NCBI RefSeq assembly: GCF_963662255.1
Contig: NC_085049.1
Coordinates: 29,234,142 to 29,298,141, forward strand
Direction: 5' to 3'
Source of the DNA: Cinclus cinclus
Lineage: Eukaryota > Chordata > Aves > Passeriformes > Cinclidae
DNA: 64,000 bases
The translations under genes and the position numbers were made by a program. Position 1 is the stretch's first letter. Each line of letters opens with the position of its first letter. The notes under the pieces were generated by a model. The model was given only the letters and a program-made list of their open reading frames with translations, was not told the origin of the DNA and searched no databases. Below, one piece after another: positions 14,876 to 26,805 of this stretch.

Positions 14876-15005
14876 ATGTTTCAAGCCTTGGTTCGGCAAG
14901 CGTATCACCCCCTGCCCAGCCACCAGCCAGGGGAACCTGAAGCCAAGTACAAGGGGAAGCTGGTGCATGAAACTCAGCTGAACTGCTTCTACATCAAACC
15001 TGGAG
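14876..15005 (+). CDS. CACNA1C: CACNA1C alternative first coding exon 1a (long N-terminus)
   Basis: The ATG at 14876-14878 (A at -3) opens a 43-codon peptide beginning MFQALVRQAYHPLPSH and ending VHETQLNCFYIKPG, followed by one base of a split glycine codon and donor GTAAGA at 15006. The C-terminal half matches the mammalian long-form Cav1.2 N-terminus (VHE-QLN-FYI-PG), used mainly in heart in mammals. The bird peptide is three residues shorter near its start than the 46-residue mammalian form, and the Thr of the mammalian Thr-Pro-x-Tyr segment is missing. The frame is open upstream to about 14810 but without an ATG. It lies on the opposite strand inside DCP1B intron 3. Confidence 0.94.
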
Positions 15006-18000
15006 GTAAGACAGCATCACCTACTTGTGTGTACAGAAAGTGTACTGGGAGCTGCCCTGAGTGTTGCCTTCCTGTTTAAATAGAGCAATCTGTGTAATGT
15101 AGGAGACTACCCGAATACCTCACAGCAGTATTTGGTGATAATGGACTGGGAGGCCCTGAATATGTGATCACACCACCACAGGATTTAGATAATTCTGGTA
15201 ATTCTCAAATCTGGGGAGTTAAGTAGATGGATGGCTTCTCTTGGTTACATATTGTATTTTGAGCACCTAATGAACATTGCTTTCCTGCTTCCATTGTGAC
15301 ATCATTTAAAAAAAAAAAAGAAAAAAAGAAAAGGAATGCAGGTATAAGGAAAAAGAAAGAAATGGGCTTTTTATTGTAGACAAAGAGGCTAAGAAGTTGA
15401 AAATGTACGAAAGCTGAAAATACTAAATACATGTGTGTGTACGTGAAGGGATTAAGCTGCAAAGGCAGTCACACAAGGGATTTGTGAAAAGCAGCCAGCT
15501 CTGGAATATCCTTGTTCGCAGGAGAAAGATGTAAGCACTCATGTACATATCTCCCCTGCTCTCAAACACCTACCATTTTATGCTGTACAAGGAGGGATGT
15601 GTGAAGCAGAGTATATACAGGTAGTCACGTGAAAATAACCCCTCTGAAAAAAAATTCATTATCTGCTACAAGCCTAACTCTTGAGCATTACTGCATCATA
15701 TGCCTATCTTATCTTGAAAAGACGTCAGGAATGCCCAGCACTGGCACTACACTCTCCACAGTAAACGCCCAGACAAGCTAATTTGTTGCTTATATGCTGA
15801 CATCCATAAATGGGAAACAAAGACTGTGTCTAACAGATATATGCAGCATTACTCTCCTGTCATCCCACACAGAAACTCAGCCCCAGAGGTGAGATGTTTG
15901 ATACGTCGTTCTAACTATTCCATACCCTCTTCCTACTGATTTGTTTGCTCAAGCTGAGATACAGCTGCACCATGCACAAAATAACTACCAGCCATCCAAA
16001 AACTACACAGCTTTTTTGTCTTAGCTCCACAGCCTGTTTCTTCTCACATGGCATACTCAGATTTCCAGATTGGGCTGAAACTGAAAACTTACATTAGGAT
16101 TAATGCACTTCTTTCCCTTACTTATTTTTTAAGCACCTTCGACACACAACAGAAAAACATAATTAAAGATGGCTGCAGTCATTGCAGTTACAGCTGCAAA
16201 AAGCCACTTGACAAACAAAAGCCATTCCAAACTGTTTGCTTTGCTCAGTCAAAGGCTTCCACAATTGGCCCCAAATCCTCAGGGGAGGAACAGTGAGGAA
16301 GAAACAACTAAGATGTCCTTTTTACAAAGTCTCAATAGAAATATCTGTGCTGAGCTGGGCAGTATGACAAGGGATGTTGTGCTACGTATCAAAAATTAAA
16401 ATTACAGGCCTTCAGAAGTGGTGTCTACAAATTCCACTGAAAAACATCAATGATATTTAGTATAAAGGAAAATATGAATAATAAGGCAGCCCTGGAAACA
16501 CAAAATTTAAAAATACTTATTAGTACAGACAATTTTGCTTTTAAATCAATAAACAAAAAGGAATTTTGCAGTTCCTCCTCCTTTTTTTTTGTTTTATATG
16601 AACCATAAAAACCTAAATCGTAGAACATTTACTCTCTACAATGCACAGAAAAAAAAACTCCAAACACCCTAAAGCTGAATCAACTAATAGCTGCTACTCC
16701 TAGAGTCACAGTAATAATTTAGTTTGGTTGGGGGGCTCTGCAGTTCACTTAGTCCAGCCTTCTGCTCAGAACAGTGGCAGCTTCAGTGTGAGAGACACTT
16801 GGGGAAACAAGGAATAATGATCAACTACAAGTTTCCACAAAAAACTATATTCTATGGCACTTTTTCAGTTAATTTATTTTAAATTAATTTTCCTGTTCCC
16901 TAGGTTAAAAATCCACTCCTCCTTCCACGGATTTAAGCAGAGTTAGGTACAGGTTTCAAACCCTGTAGTTTGTGCATCTACAGTAGGCAAACCAAATAAC
17001 CTGACTGCAAAACCTTAATTCCTGCTGTTAAAACCTACTTTCTTTGAGCCAGCACTGCTGCATGTCCACCTATCCCTGCCTGCACTATTAACTTATGCCA
17101 TCAAGTTATAATAATATTTTTATATCTCAGCAAGCAGACATTAAAGATTTCAAGGCACTAAAGATAGCCTTGAAAATTGAGACAGAAAGCATGAAAATCT
17201 AATGGATAAATGTAGATATTTTATGTTTTTAGTGAAAAAATGTAAATCTATACTATTTCCAAGGGGCAAGTTTATTATTCCAAGTTTATTATTTTCCTTG
17301 ACATTCTAAAGTAATTTTTACCATTTTCTAAGCAGATTAAAATCATAGTTAGTTGAAGTATAGACCAAAAAGGCAGGAACTACATGGGAAATGCAGTAGG
17401 AAATTAGTAATGCCTTTATGTTTGCTTTTATAAACTGGTTTATGAACAGGTAATTTCTGAGTGTAGGTACAAGAAGTCAATAAACTGAATGCTAGAGGCC
17501 ATCTCACATGAAAAAAAATTATCATCACTATGAATCCAAAAAATAAAGAAGTACGAGTATGAAACTTGTAGTATGAAACTTGCTTGCTTCTCTCAAGAAA
17601 ATTTGCAGATGACAAACTATAAAACAGTTAACTTGGACAGAAACTTAAACAGGTTTCCAGAAAAATGCATTCAACATGATAAAGCTCATGCTGCACCCTT
17701 CATTTTCTGTGTTTAGAATTATCTCTTAAGAAAACGTTAATTATTTTCAGTGTATATGTTCCCTTTGGAAATTTAAAAAGGAAAATAATGCCTATGCTCA
17801 AGAGTGTTAGTATTCCAGTACTCTCAGCAAAACTGAGGTTTCACTTTAAGATCAGGGACATTCAGGGAAGATAATCATGACCTCTGCTGTTGTTCAGTCT
17901 TGCTGGATAGACAATGAATTTTTAAAATGCTGATCAAAGGAGAGAAAACTGGAATGGAAAGGAGGAGAGATTTGTTTGAATCTCTGAGACAAAAATGTCT

Positions 18001-21000
18001 CCAAAGACAGAACCTCAGGTAAACTGCAATCATTTGTATTCTAAACAAATGGCAGTAGTCAGTCCAGGGACTTTTTAAAAATAGCTTTGCCCAAAACTGT
18101 TTAGCAGAAAACCAGGCTGAGAAGAATACATCCCTAAAAAAGGCAAGGCGCTTCTGCTGAAATTACTTCACATTTCTACAGTTTGAGTTTGCACTTTTGT
18201 TTCAAACTGACAAACACTTTTCAAAGAGTTTTAAACTACACAAATAGTTTCCTAAACAAAACATATCATTTGTAGCAGGCTAGACTAATAGTTCTGCAAA
18301 CAAACTTAAGCTCAAAAAAACTAGTTTTAGGTTGTTCATTTGTGACCAAAACACTGTATTTTGCGTGATGATGCAGTAACAGAAAGCCATGTAATATTTC
18401 TGAATTAGGAGACCACTGATTTGGAGACATTTAGATTAAAAAATAATAAAAACTGGACTAAGTTCAACACATTTACAGGCATTTGTTTCAAAATTCTGAA
18501 AGATGAATGAGCATTTGGGGAATAATCAATTGAATACACATTTCTATTTTCTGGATTTATCCTGTTGGGGTTTTGATACTGGATCTGATACTGTATGTTG
18601 GCAGGAAGAAGGCTGATAAATAAGGTTCTCCTTTCTAAACTGGTATTTCTACCCAAACCAAAAACATCAAACAGAAACTCTATTACAACATAAAGGCAAA
18701 TGCTGGAATATCTATTTTTCCTCTCAATTGAACAAGTAGCAGTTTATCGGTTGATATGCAGAAGGCCAAGTCTAAACACACACAAGGAAATTTAATCACC
18801 AAATGCTGGTTTCATTCTCAAATTAAAAAAAAAAAATCAGAAGAAATAAGAGGTTTAAAGTACTGTATTAAACAATTATGTACTGTAGCCTATGAACACA
18901 TTTCAAAGGGAAAAAGACACTATGGTAGTCAAAGGAAGATTGTTTTTCATCATATATTCTTTTTTAGATATCACTCCGGTACTCTTCTTGTTGCCTTCTA
19001 CCTTTTCCCTTCAGAAGTAAACTTTTAAAATCTTCAAGCTAAGATGCTTTTTTACAAGAGAAATGCTACTTGCAGGGTCACTGCAGAGTGGGACACTTAT
19101 AATCCATTTGTATTTTTAACAGGATGCATTTCTTTAGAAGGGTGAACTAAAATGAGCCACCATCGGTCTCAAAAGAAGATGAGCTGTTCTACTTGAGAGG
19201 GTTCATGGATTAACACAGTCTAAGAATGAAAAACAATTGTTTGAGGAAAATATACACTGTTACCTTTTCCTAAACATTTTAAGATCACTTGCCCCAAAGC
19301 ATTTATTTGGAAAAATTTTCCTACATAATTATGAACTATGGGGGAAGAAAAAAAAAAAAAACAAACCCACAAACCACAGATAAAACCCACAAAATTTCTT
19401 TAGACAGCTGGCAAACTTCCCTCTTCCTCCTATCCCATTTAGCAGAAGTCGCTGCAGTGTAGGAATCTGGGAAAATAATATAAAATGTTCAGGGTTCTGA
19501 GAGACATATGGTGGCAGGTTAACGTGAAACACTGAAACAAGTGTGAGGTTATGTACAGACCACATGCGTCTGGACAGCTTTGCCAAAACCAGGCATGTCT
19601 GCTCTGCTTTTGTACCACTTGCTGAACCTCTGCAAAAGCCCAAATTCAGCAGACACTTTTCACTAGGAAATAAAAAGACTAGGAAGTCTTTATTCCATTT
19701 CACGCTTAGGAGATGACATGAGAAAAGCCCTTTCTACAGTGTGGCACAGAAGTGAAAAGTAACTTCTATATCCAAATAGGTACAGAACTGTCAGAGAATA
19801 TTGGTTGACGTGTCACACAATTTCTTTCTTCACTCAATATAGCAGAAAAGCACCCAATTAACCTGTATCAGATCACTGTCACAATTAGCATACTATTTTA
19901 AGGTAGGATCTTGTGTTCTTGGCAGCTGAAATGCTCAAGGTGAAGCCAGATCTGAGATAAGCAACTTAATATCCCCCAAATTCCCTATTTCCTGTAAGCA
20001 TCAAAATCAGTATTCAGTGATGGAAAGGTAAATGAGTGAAATCAAGAAATAATTCCCTAGCCCAGCACACAGACATAAACACCTAGTACAGTAGAAAGTG
20101 GAGAACAGCTGTAATTATTATATAGCTAAAGGGAGAAAATTAAGGTAATTTAATCAATAATTTACTGCTATGTATTTCTTCTGAACTATCTCAGATCAAT
20201 CAGCAGCAATGCTTAAGCAGCAGGCTCTGAACACTGGCTTTCCCAATAACTATCAACAAAAATGAATGAAAAAAGTAATAATTATGTAGTTAAGATTAGT
20301 CAAATACATAACTCATGAAATTTTAAAAAATCTTTAAAATTATTAGATCATATTATCTAAACAAAACCAGAACTACTGTCTTGCTTTCAGAAAGCAAGCA
20401 TCTAAAATTGCAGTTAACTATAGAAGTTTAAAGGTCACTTTGAAAATTGCCTGTTTGATCCACAAACCTTCTTTTCCTTGGTGGACAAAGATTTCTGCTG
20501 GCAATAAAAAGGGATTTGAGCTTCCCTCCTGGCTCTGAAATGAATAACCCCAGCTTTACCCTAACAGATTTCCCAAACAAAACTTTGCTGTGAAATAGTG
20601 GACCAGTGCAAACATTAACTGGAATGGATCCCAAATCTAGCCTGAAAAGTCCTGGGATTAGACTGTGCCTCCAACATGGTGTTTAGACAATATTTCAACT
20701 TAAGATGACCAGGATCATATGGAATAATAAAAGAAATATGAAAAAAAAGAGAAAAAAGATGGCATATGCCTTTTAATTTTAAGCATTTTTTAAATTTACA
20801 TTTATTGTGTATAATTCTGGATTTTTTTTTTCTGTTGTGCTCATATATTGGATACAAAGCAAGCTTGACAAAAGGATAGCTGTTACAGGACAAAATGTTG
20901 TCGGGCTTGTCCAGTACAGAAGTACCACCTTTTGCTGGCAAAAAGACTTACTTCAGACTGTGTGATACAACCAGCCAGAGATACTCAGCTGTACAAAATG

Positions 21001-23439
21001 AATTTTGAATATTGAAAGAAAAAAAAAAACAAACAACGGGCAGGCCAGCAATTAGAAACACAGAGGAAATTGTTAGTTTTGTTAGATCTAATAAGATCTA
21101 ACATGTATGAAAAACAGCCTAAGAAGTCACCAAGTCAAACAACACGTTAGAAAAAGATAATTTATTTCCAGATACCGTTAAGTATTACTGCCAAATTGTC
21201 CACTGTTCTGCCAAGTAAACAGCTATTACTGAGTACTCCTTGTTAGTATGTGAAAGTGGGAGGTAAAAATAACACTACAACATAAGGGCCTAAACGCCCC
21301 AGTTTTGTATGAAAACTTCATTTAACAAGGAATAAGCCTCAAGCCTTAGTTTTACAAAAGACTATAAAAGTAAGTTTTACAATGAAGCATAAAAGCAAGA
21401 AAATATTCATATAGAAAAGACAAGGGGATATTCAGAACTGTGTTTGGATAAGACCCTTGTGAAAATTCATACTTATTGTTGAGGAGATCCTTTTATTTTA
21501 TGTTGCAAAGGCTTTGAAATAAAATAAGGAAGAAAGGGCAAGAGGTATCTGCAACTCAGTGAAGAAATCACCACATGAACTATTTGTAGGAACCTAAAGA
21601 AAACCTGGAATAGCCAAGTAGGTTGGTAAAAACTGTGTTCCAATTTGCTCTGGAAACAGATGTCTTCATGAAAACAGAATTCAGAGAGACTCTTGACTTA
21701 ATGACTCCAACAAGAAAACAACAAAAGTTGTTTCCTTTGAAGTATCAAAACCTTCAGTTCTCTTGAAGAAATAATAATTAAGCCTCTGTAAGAATATTTC
21801 AGGAAGATAAACATCTAGGTAACTTATCCTTGTACCAGAACTCACCTGACAGAGTGACAGAATTTATAGGGTTTTTTTAGTAAAACAAACATGGGTCTGC
21901 TCTCAGACAACCAAACCCTCAATTCAACTAAGAGGTACAGATTTACCCATGGTTAGATCAAACAGCTAACCCTGGTAAAAATCAGATCCATAGACCAGGC
22001 ATCCTGCTCAGAACCACAGGCTGCTACTTATATTTGACACCCTGCAAATCTAAAATTATCACATCTCTTAGTGAAAAAAGTTTACAGCCCCCAACCCTTC
22101 AGTTTTCTCTTAGTAAAAAAATAAATTACAATTTATGTGCAGTAATCAGACTAAAAACGTATTTTCTGTCACCACAGAATTACAACTTCTAATTACTCAT
22201 TATACCACTTGTGTCAACAAAAAAGAAAAATTAATAGATCAGGTTTCAAAAGGTATATATTGGTATATACATACATATATATTGGTATATACATACATAA
22301 AACAAGATTACAGCTACACATGAAAAAGCCTTCAAAATCAGATGGATAAAAAGGTGCCATAGTACTTAAAATCCTAACGTTTGGCACAGTCTGGGTTAGC
22401 CTGGAGATGTCTGCAACTCTTTTCAGTCTCCTCCTGTATTCCAGTTCTTTGTCAACCTGGCAAATAGTCTCAAAAACAGCAGTTTCATTTAGGCTATTTA
22501 GAATGTTCTTTAGAATGCTTCTACCACATAGCGTGTGTGAACAACAGGATTCCCTCTTGATGTATTTCCCAACTCCAAATTAGTTTATGAAATAAGAAGG
22601 TCTAGCAGATTATCAAATCAGGCTGCTTTGCAAGCCACAGATTGCTTTTGCCTTTACTTCATCCAGAGGGAACACTTGAGCATCACAGTTCACATAAACC
22701 ATTTCTGCAATCTGTTTTTATGAATAAAGGACAAAGCCCAGATCAGGTACTACAGCTCTGCTTCCAAGCACAGCTACAAACTGGACTTACAACTGCTCCC
22801 TGCACACTGTAACAGTCTGTATGCAGATCTGCATGCACAATAAGCTTCCTCTTGTCTTCCACTCATTTCTGAGCTTGCCTGACACTTGCTAATTTTTATG
22901 TAAAGGTAATCATGCAATATCAACAGAAAGCCCAAAGTAATAACTTTGTCTTTCAGTGGGGTTTAAATTAGACTCAGCATTATGTTGTCAAGAGTTACGC
23001 CTAATAGCTGAGAAGCAACCTGCCTTCCAACATGCTCTAAGAACAGTATTCTGCAGCAGAACACAGGGCTTGAATTGGCTGCATTTGTATCAAGATTAGA
23101 AATACTACACTGAGACTTCCCAACAGTGACTGAGGTGTACTCAGGAAACACACACACACACACAGTCTCTTTCAGCCTGTCACATACAGGCAACCACAAA
23201 CATCCACAATTTAAATGAGCTAAATGAGGAGATTACTCCTATGCACATCCTAATGCTTGCTTTAGTGGAGTGGCATTTCAGGGAACACTGAGCAATGCTT
23301 CTCTTTCAGCACATCAAAAAAGCAAAATGCATTCCTTCTATTTCACCCCTTGAATGCTGCAGTCTAAGCACTACCTTAATCAAGAACAGACTGAAGAGAA
23401 CCTGACTCCAGTATTTAACCCAACGTGTCACATACTTAC
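15006..23439 (-). other. DCP1B intron 3 (remainder), overlapping CACNA1C intron 1
   Basis: 8.4 kb of AT-rich sequence without coding signals. It contains a weak CR1 tail remnant, a tandem TATAC-type repeat at about 22252-22298 (the unit ATTGGTATATACATACAT occurs twice), and short local duplications at 17265-17295 and 17554-17582. Confidence 0.7.
16700..16790 (-). mobile_element. CR1 LINE tail remnant
   Basis: The plus strand has a TTTGGTTGGGGGGCTCTGCAG segment followed by CTTAGTCCAGCCTTCTGCTCA, similar to the reverse-complemented 3' terminus of CR1. It is heavily diverged. Confidence 0.5.
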
Positions 23440-23567
23440 ATCTCGCATTTCTGTAGAGCAGAAAAGGGTCCTGGAGCTGGAAATCGAGGTCTTTAGTAAT
23501 AGGTTCCGTTCGATTTTCCATGCTCAGTCTGTTCATAATTGTGAAACCATGCCTTGGAGAAGCCGAT
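23440..23567 (-). CDS. DCP1B: DCP1B coding exon 3 (EVH1 core)
   Basis: This 128-bp exon follows a TTTTCAG acceptor (last base 23568). Its first base completes the arginine of exon 2. It encodes SASPRHGFTIMNRLS, then MENRTEPITKDLDF and QLQDPFLLYRNAR, ending one base into the next codon before donor GTAAGT at 23439-23434. This is the central EVH1 beta-sheet, near identical to mammalian DCP1B. DCP1A differs at the MENRTEP and LDFQLQDP positions, which supports the DCP1B call. The exon lies in the path of any antisense CACNA1C transcript starting at exon 1a. Confidence 0.97.
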
Positions 23568-25645
23568 CTGAAAAGGAACAAGTCAAGGAAAAAGGAAATC
23601 ACAACAATTTCCTTGTTGTGTAGAGCTCGAAATTCATTATTTCTTTATTTCTAAGAGATACTACAAAAATCTAATTTTGTTGCCACGGAAGTAACAATTG
23701 ACTCTTGGTAATCCTTTTAATTATGGCAAAGCCCTACGTTATGTGTGAGAAATAAACAGACCATTAGCATCACGTGATCCAATGCCACCCTCTACCCTAC
23801 AGCTCCTCGCTGGACTAAAAAGCAGCAGTTAAAACAATTCAGAGCAAGCCAAGTTCTCAACACTCAGGTTAACAACTGCTGATACTAACAGTCATCAAAG
23901 AGAGAATTTTCCACACCACCTAAAACGTAAGGATAAAAGTCACCATTGTGAGAAACTGAAACAGGTTGCCCCAGAGCAGCTCTGAGTCCTCCTCCATCCC
24001 TGAATGATGTCTGGTAAATGATGAACCTAAACCATGCTATGACTCTAAGTCATTACACTCAGTCACGGAGATTACACTTCAAGTCACTTAGATAAAACTT
24101 TTAAGCCTGTCATGATTCTGACAGGAGACACGCCTTTCAATCCAGGTTTGGCAATAAAGGAAAAGATGATGGCTAAACATTTGGGAAAAGTGCCACTTCT
24201 GCTTAATTGCTGGTGTGTGGATTTCTCTATGAAACCAAAACACAGGAACCTGTACTACTAGGATTGCAGTCTGACTTTTTGACTCTTCCTCAAATTCACA
24301 AAGATGAGCTGGGCAGTGAATAAGTCAGCCCAGGTAAAATGGTAACATAATTTTACATTGTGACTGAGGTAATGAAAAGAAACAAAGGCATCACCTTTGG
24401 TCTCCAAACTGTCTACGGGCAATGTCTTTTCCACAGGACTTCATACATTTACTTGAAGTCACAGAAAATTAAAGTTAAAACTGATGATGAGGGCAATGCA
24501 TGATGTTACTCATGGCTCACAACTTGCTCCATACCACTGCCTAAAATGCAGCCAGGCAGCAACCTGTGCCCTAAATGGAAACTTCCTCAGGCAACAAAAA
24601 CAAGTGAAAAGATAACTAATACCAGAAGGACCAGATTTCACTTTGTCAGCTCTTGAGCTTTGAGACCAACATACCAGGAAACACTGCTTCTGTTTTGCAG
24701 CACACAAGTCACCACATCCACCTAGTGCCAGCACAACAAAGGGCTGCTGCTTTCCTCTCATGGTGGTAATTTTACAGCACCTGATCTCTACTTACATGAG
24801 AACAACTCCAAAAAATTACTGATGACCATTGCTACTGCTGGTACAAGAGAGCTGCAAAGACTGAAACCAGCATTCCCACAAAGCTCACAGGCTCTTGGGC
24901 CTCTCTGTTACCTCATCCACTTCTCAAAACCATTTCTTGCTTTCTCAGCTCTCCTACCAGATCCTCTTTGATACAAAAGCTGAAAAAGTAACCTTCTGCT
25001 TGGTGTTACATCTCAGCAGCCACTGCAAGACCTGCTGACTGTGTAACTTTCGATTTTAACAGCAGTCACAGAGAAATGTTGGGGCACCAACATGGAAACC
25101 TCAGCATAGGGCAGGCTTCACAACAGAACAAACACATGTGCTAGAACAAATGGTGCAAAAAATGATGCTCTCAAAGCCATAGCCGGAGTTGCTGCTAAAG
25201 GAAATTATGAAAACCATCCAAAATGTTGGATGTAATATGCATTAAAAAAGAACAGACACAAGTAGTATGGAAGTTCCCTATGTAGGGGACACAGTATTTC
25301 AAAAGCTCTGCCATTCCCTTCCTTTAAGCCATATAATTATTTATTTCACCTTTTTTCTTTCTTTTTTTTTTTTGTTCAGACACTTTTTTCTATTTAAACC
25401 AACACAAAATATTTCTACAGTTTACCCATACTGACATTTAAATAGCATTTGGAAGTGCTAAACAAAATACAAGTTCACATCTCCTTCAGAGTGTTCTCTT
25501 TCCCACATTTGCTTCTGGCAGTTCCAGTTTCTTTTTGCCCTTGAACAAAGGCAAGTATTTTATTTCGTTCAGCCATGCTCCATCACAAACAGCTTTTCCA
25601 TATGCAGAGATTTCACCTGTGTATGTCAAAATATAGCGTTCTCAC
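23568..25645 (-). other. DCP1B intron 2
   Basis: 2078 bases with no coding signal. A short stretch at about 23948-24012 (ACAGGTTGCCCCAGAGCAG, then CTCCTCCATCCCTG) resembles the 3' region of a CR1 LINE in plus orientation. A pyrimidine run lies near 25350-25375. Confidence 0.75.
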
Positions 25646-25686
25646 CTCGTGTAAACAAACAGTGTTCCCTCCACATCCGTCTTCTC
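25646..25686 (-). CDS. DCP1B: DCP1B coding exon 2
   Basis: This 41-bp mini-exon is preceded by acceptor TTCTTCAG (last base 25687) and followed by donor GTGAGA at 25645-25640. It encodes EKTDVEGTLFVYT plus two bases of the arginine completed in exon 3. It joins in phase 0 to exon 1 after RASQW. The EGTLFVY strand is one of the most conserved DCP1 segments. The sequence is intact. Confidence 0.96.
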
Positions 25687-26666
25687 CTGAAGAAAAGGGA
25701 CATTAAGAAAGTTGAATACAAGGCAGCATTTTGCTTACCATCAGCGAGCTCCCTTTTCTATTTTACCAGAACCACTGGTTACACCTCTCTCACTCAATCC
25801 AGGAAAAAAAATAACTAAACCAAATTTCACAGGCTGGTGGTGAGAGGCTGGAGCTAGCACAGGTCACCATGCAGCTGAGCCAGGGCTTGAAGTAAGACAC
25901 AAAAATGCTGCAGGCACAACACCATGACATTAAACACTGCACTGGGTTAATTCTACGCTACACCTGACAACAATGGACAGGCAAGAGGCAGAGACAGGAG
26001 TTTTCAAAGGGTACTTGCCCCCAGGGGTGACGTTTGGCATAGAAATGGGGGAAAACAACACAAAAGGCAGTCTGGGTAGCTTCTTTAAACACAGGTCCTG
26101 GGTCTCACTGTTAAAGCAAGCCAAGAACCATCTACCAAGAGCCTGAATATTATTACCTAAAGTTTCTCCGAGGTAATCAACATTTGTACATCTTACAACA
26201 ATGCTGTTAGCACCGGTAACTCCACCACTCTTTTGCACATGTTTGGGTTCTATTATAGGTGTCAGAAGGGCAGAGGAAGGCCTGAGACCCAGAGCCCTTG
26301 GATAAACCCCAGCCCTGGGTTAAACCCCAGTCTTCCATGGCATTGGGATAAAAACCAGTCCTGGGTTAAACCCCAGTCTTCCACGGCCTCGGGCTAAATA
26401 CCAGCTTCCACAGCCCTAGACTAAACCCCAGCCTCCAGGTGGAACTCCTCCATCGTGCAGCCTGCCAAAGCTCCATTCCCAGGCCCCTCGGGGCTCCTCA
26501 GCGTGCGCAGGGCGCCTGTGCGACTCCCCCCGGGACGATGGGCTGGGGAGGGCGCCAGGCCCCGTCCCGGTCTCGGTCCCGGTCCTTCTCCCGGTCCCCC
26601 ACCCTCACACCTCGGCCCTGCCGGGGGGCGGGGCGTGCCGGGGGCGGGGCGGGCGCGCGCACGTAC
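25687..26666 (-). other. DCP1B intron 1
   Basis: 980 bases. The part nearest exon 1 is inside the CpG island, and a degenerate tandem repeat lies next to the island. The rest is unremarkable. Confidence 0.8.
26270..26432. repeat. Degenerate tandem repeat with TTAAACCCCAG-type units
   Basis: Three to four diverged copies of a unit of roughly 45-60 bases occur next to the DCP1B CpG island. Each holds a CTGGGTTAAACCCCAGTCTT-like core followed by CCA(T/C)GGC. The core is partly palindromic (CTGGGTTAAACCCCAG), so single copies could form hairpins. Confidence 0.65.
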
Positions 26667-26801
26667 CCACTGGCTGGCACGGTGGCCGAAGGTGTAGAGC
26701 GCCACCTGGCTGGCCACGTCCACGATGCCGCTGATGTAGGGGTCGTGCTGCCGCAGCGCCGCCAGGCTGATGTCCAGCCCCCGGCCCAGCGCCGCCGCCA
26801 T
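26667..26801 (-). CDS. DCP1B: DCP1B coding exon 1 with start codon
   Basis: This exon gives the first 45 residues of DCP1B: MAAALGRGLD, ISLAALRQHDPYISGIVD, VASQVALYTFGHRASQW. The donor is GTACGT at 26666-26661 and the exon ends in phase 0. The ISLAALRQHDPY helix and the VALYTFGHRA strand open the EVH1 domain and are diagnostic of DCP1 proteins. The frame stays open upstream to about 27014, but that part is GC-rich and unlike any DCP1 N-terminus. The ATG at 26801-26799 was chosen because it has A at -3 and G at +4 and matches the family start. The exon sits inside a CpG island. Confidence 0.96.
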
Positions 26802-26805
26802 CTTG
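26794..26805 (-). promoter_or_regulatory. YY1-type element overlapping the DCP1B start codon
   Basis: On the gene strand this reads CAAGATGGCGGC, which contains a full match to the YY1 core AANATGGCGGC, with the ATG being the DCP1B initiation codon. YY1 sites just downstream of TATA-less CpG-island promoters are known to position initiation. A role here is inferred; the same bases also make a good Kozak context. Confidence 0.55.

Larger units (their letters stand above)
1..26801 (-). other. DCP1B: DCP1B locus, 5' part of the gene (coding exons 1-5)
   Basis: DCP1B encodes a DCP1-family cofactor that activates the decapping enzyme DCP2 in cytoplasmic P-bodies, committing mRNAs to 5'-3' decay. 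Five coding exons are seen on the minus strand, all with GT donors and AG acceptors: 26801-26667, 25686-25646, 23567-23440, 4708-4642 and 2846-2711. The joined phases give 169 uninterrupted codons. Paralogue choice is based on exon 3 and exon 5 wording such as SMENRTEPITKDLDF and NNKEVDILRML, which match DCP1B better than DCP1A. Introns measure about 980, 2078, 18,731 and 1795 bp. The long proline/glutamine-rich region and the C-terminal trimerisation domain are beyond the left edge. Confidence 0.96.
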
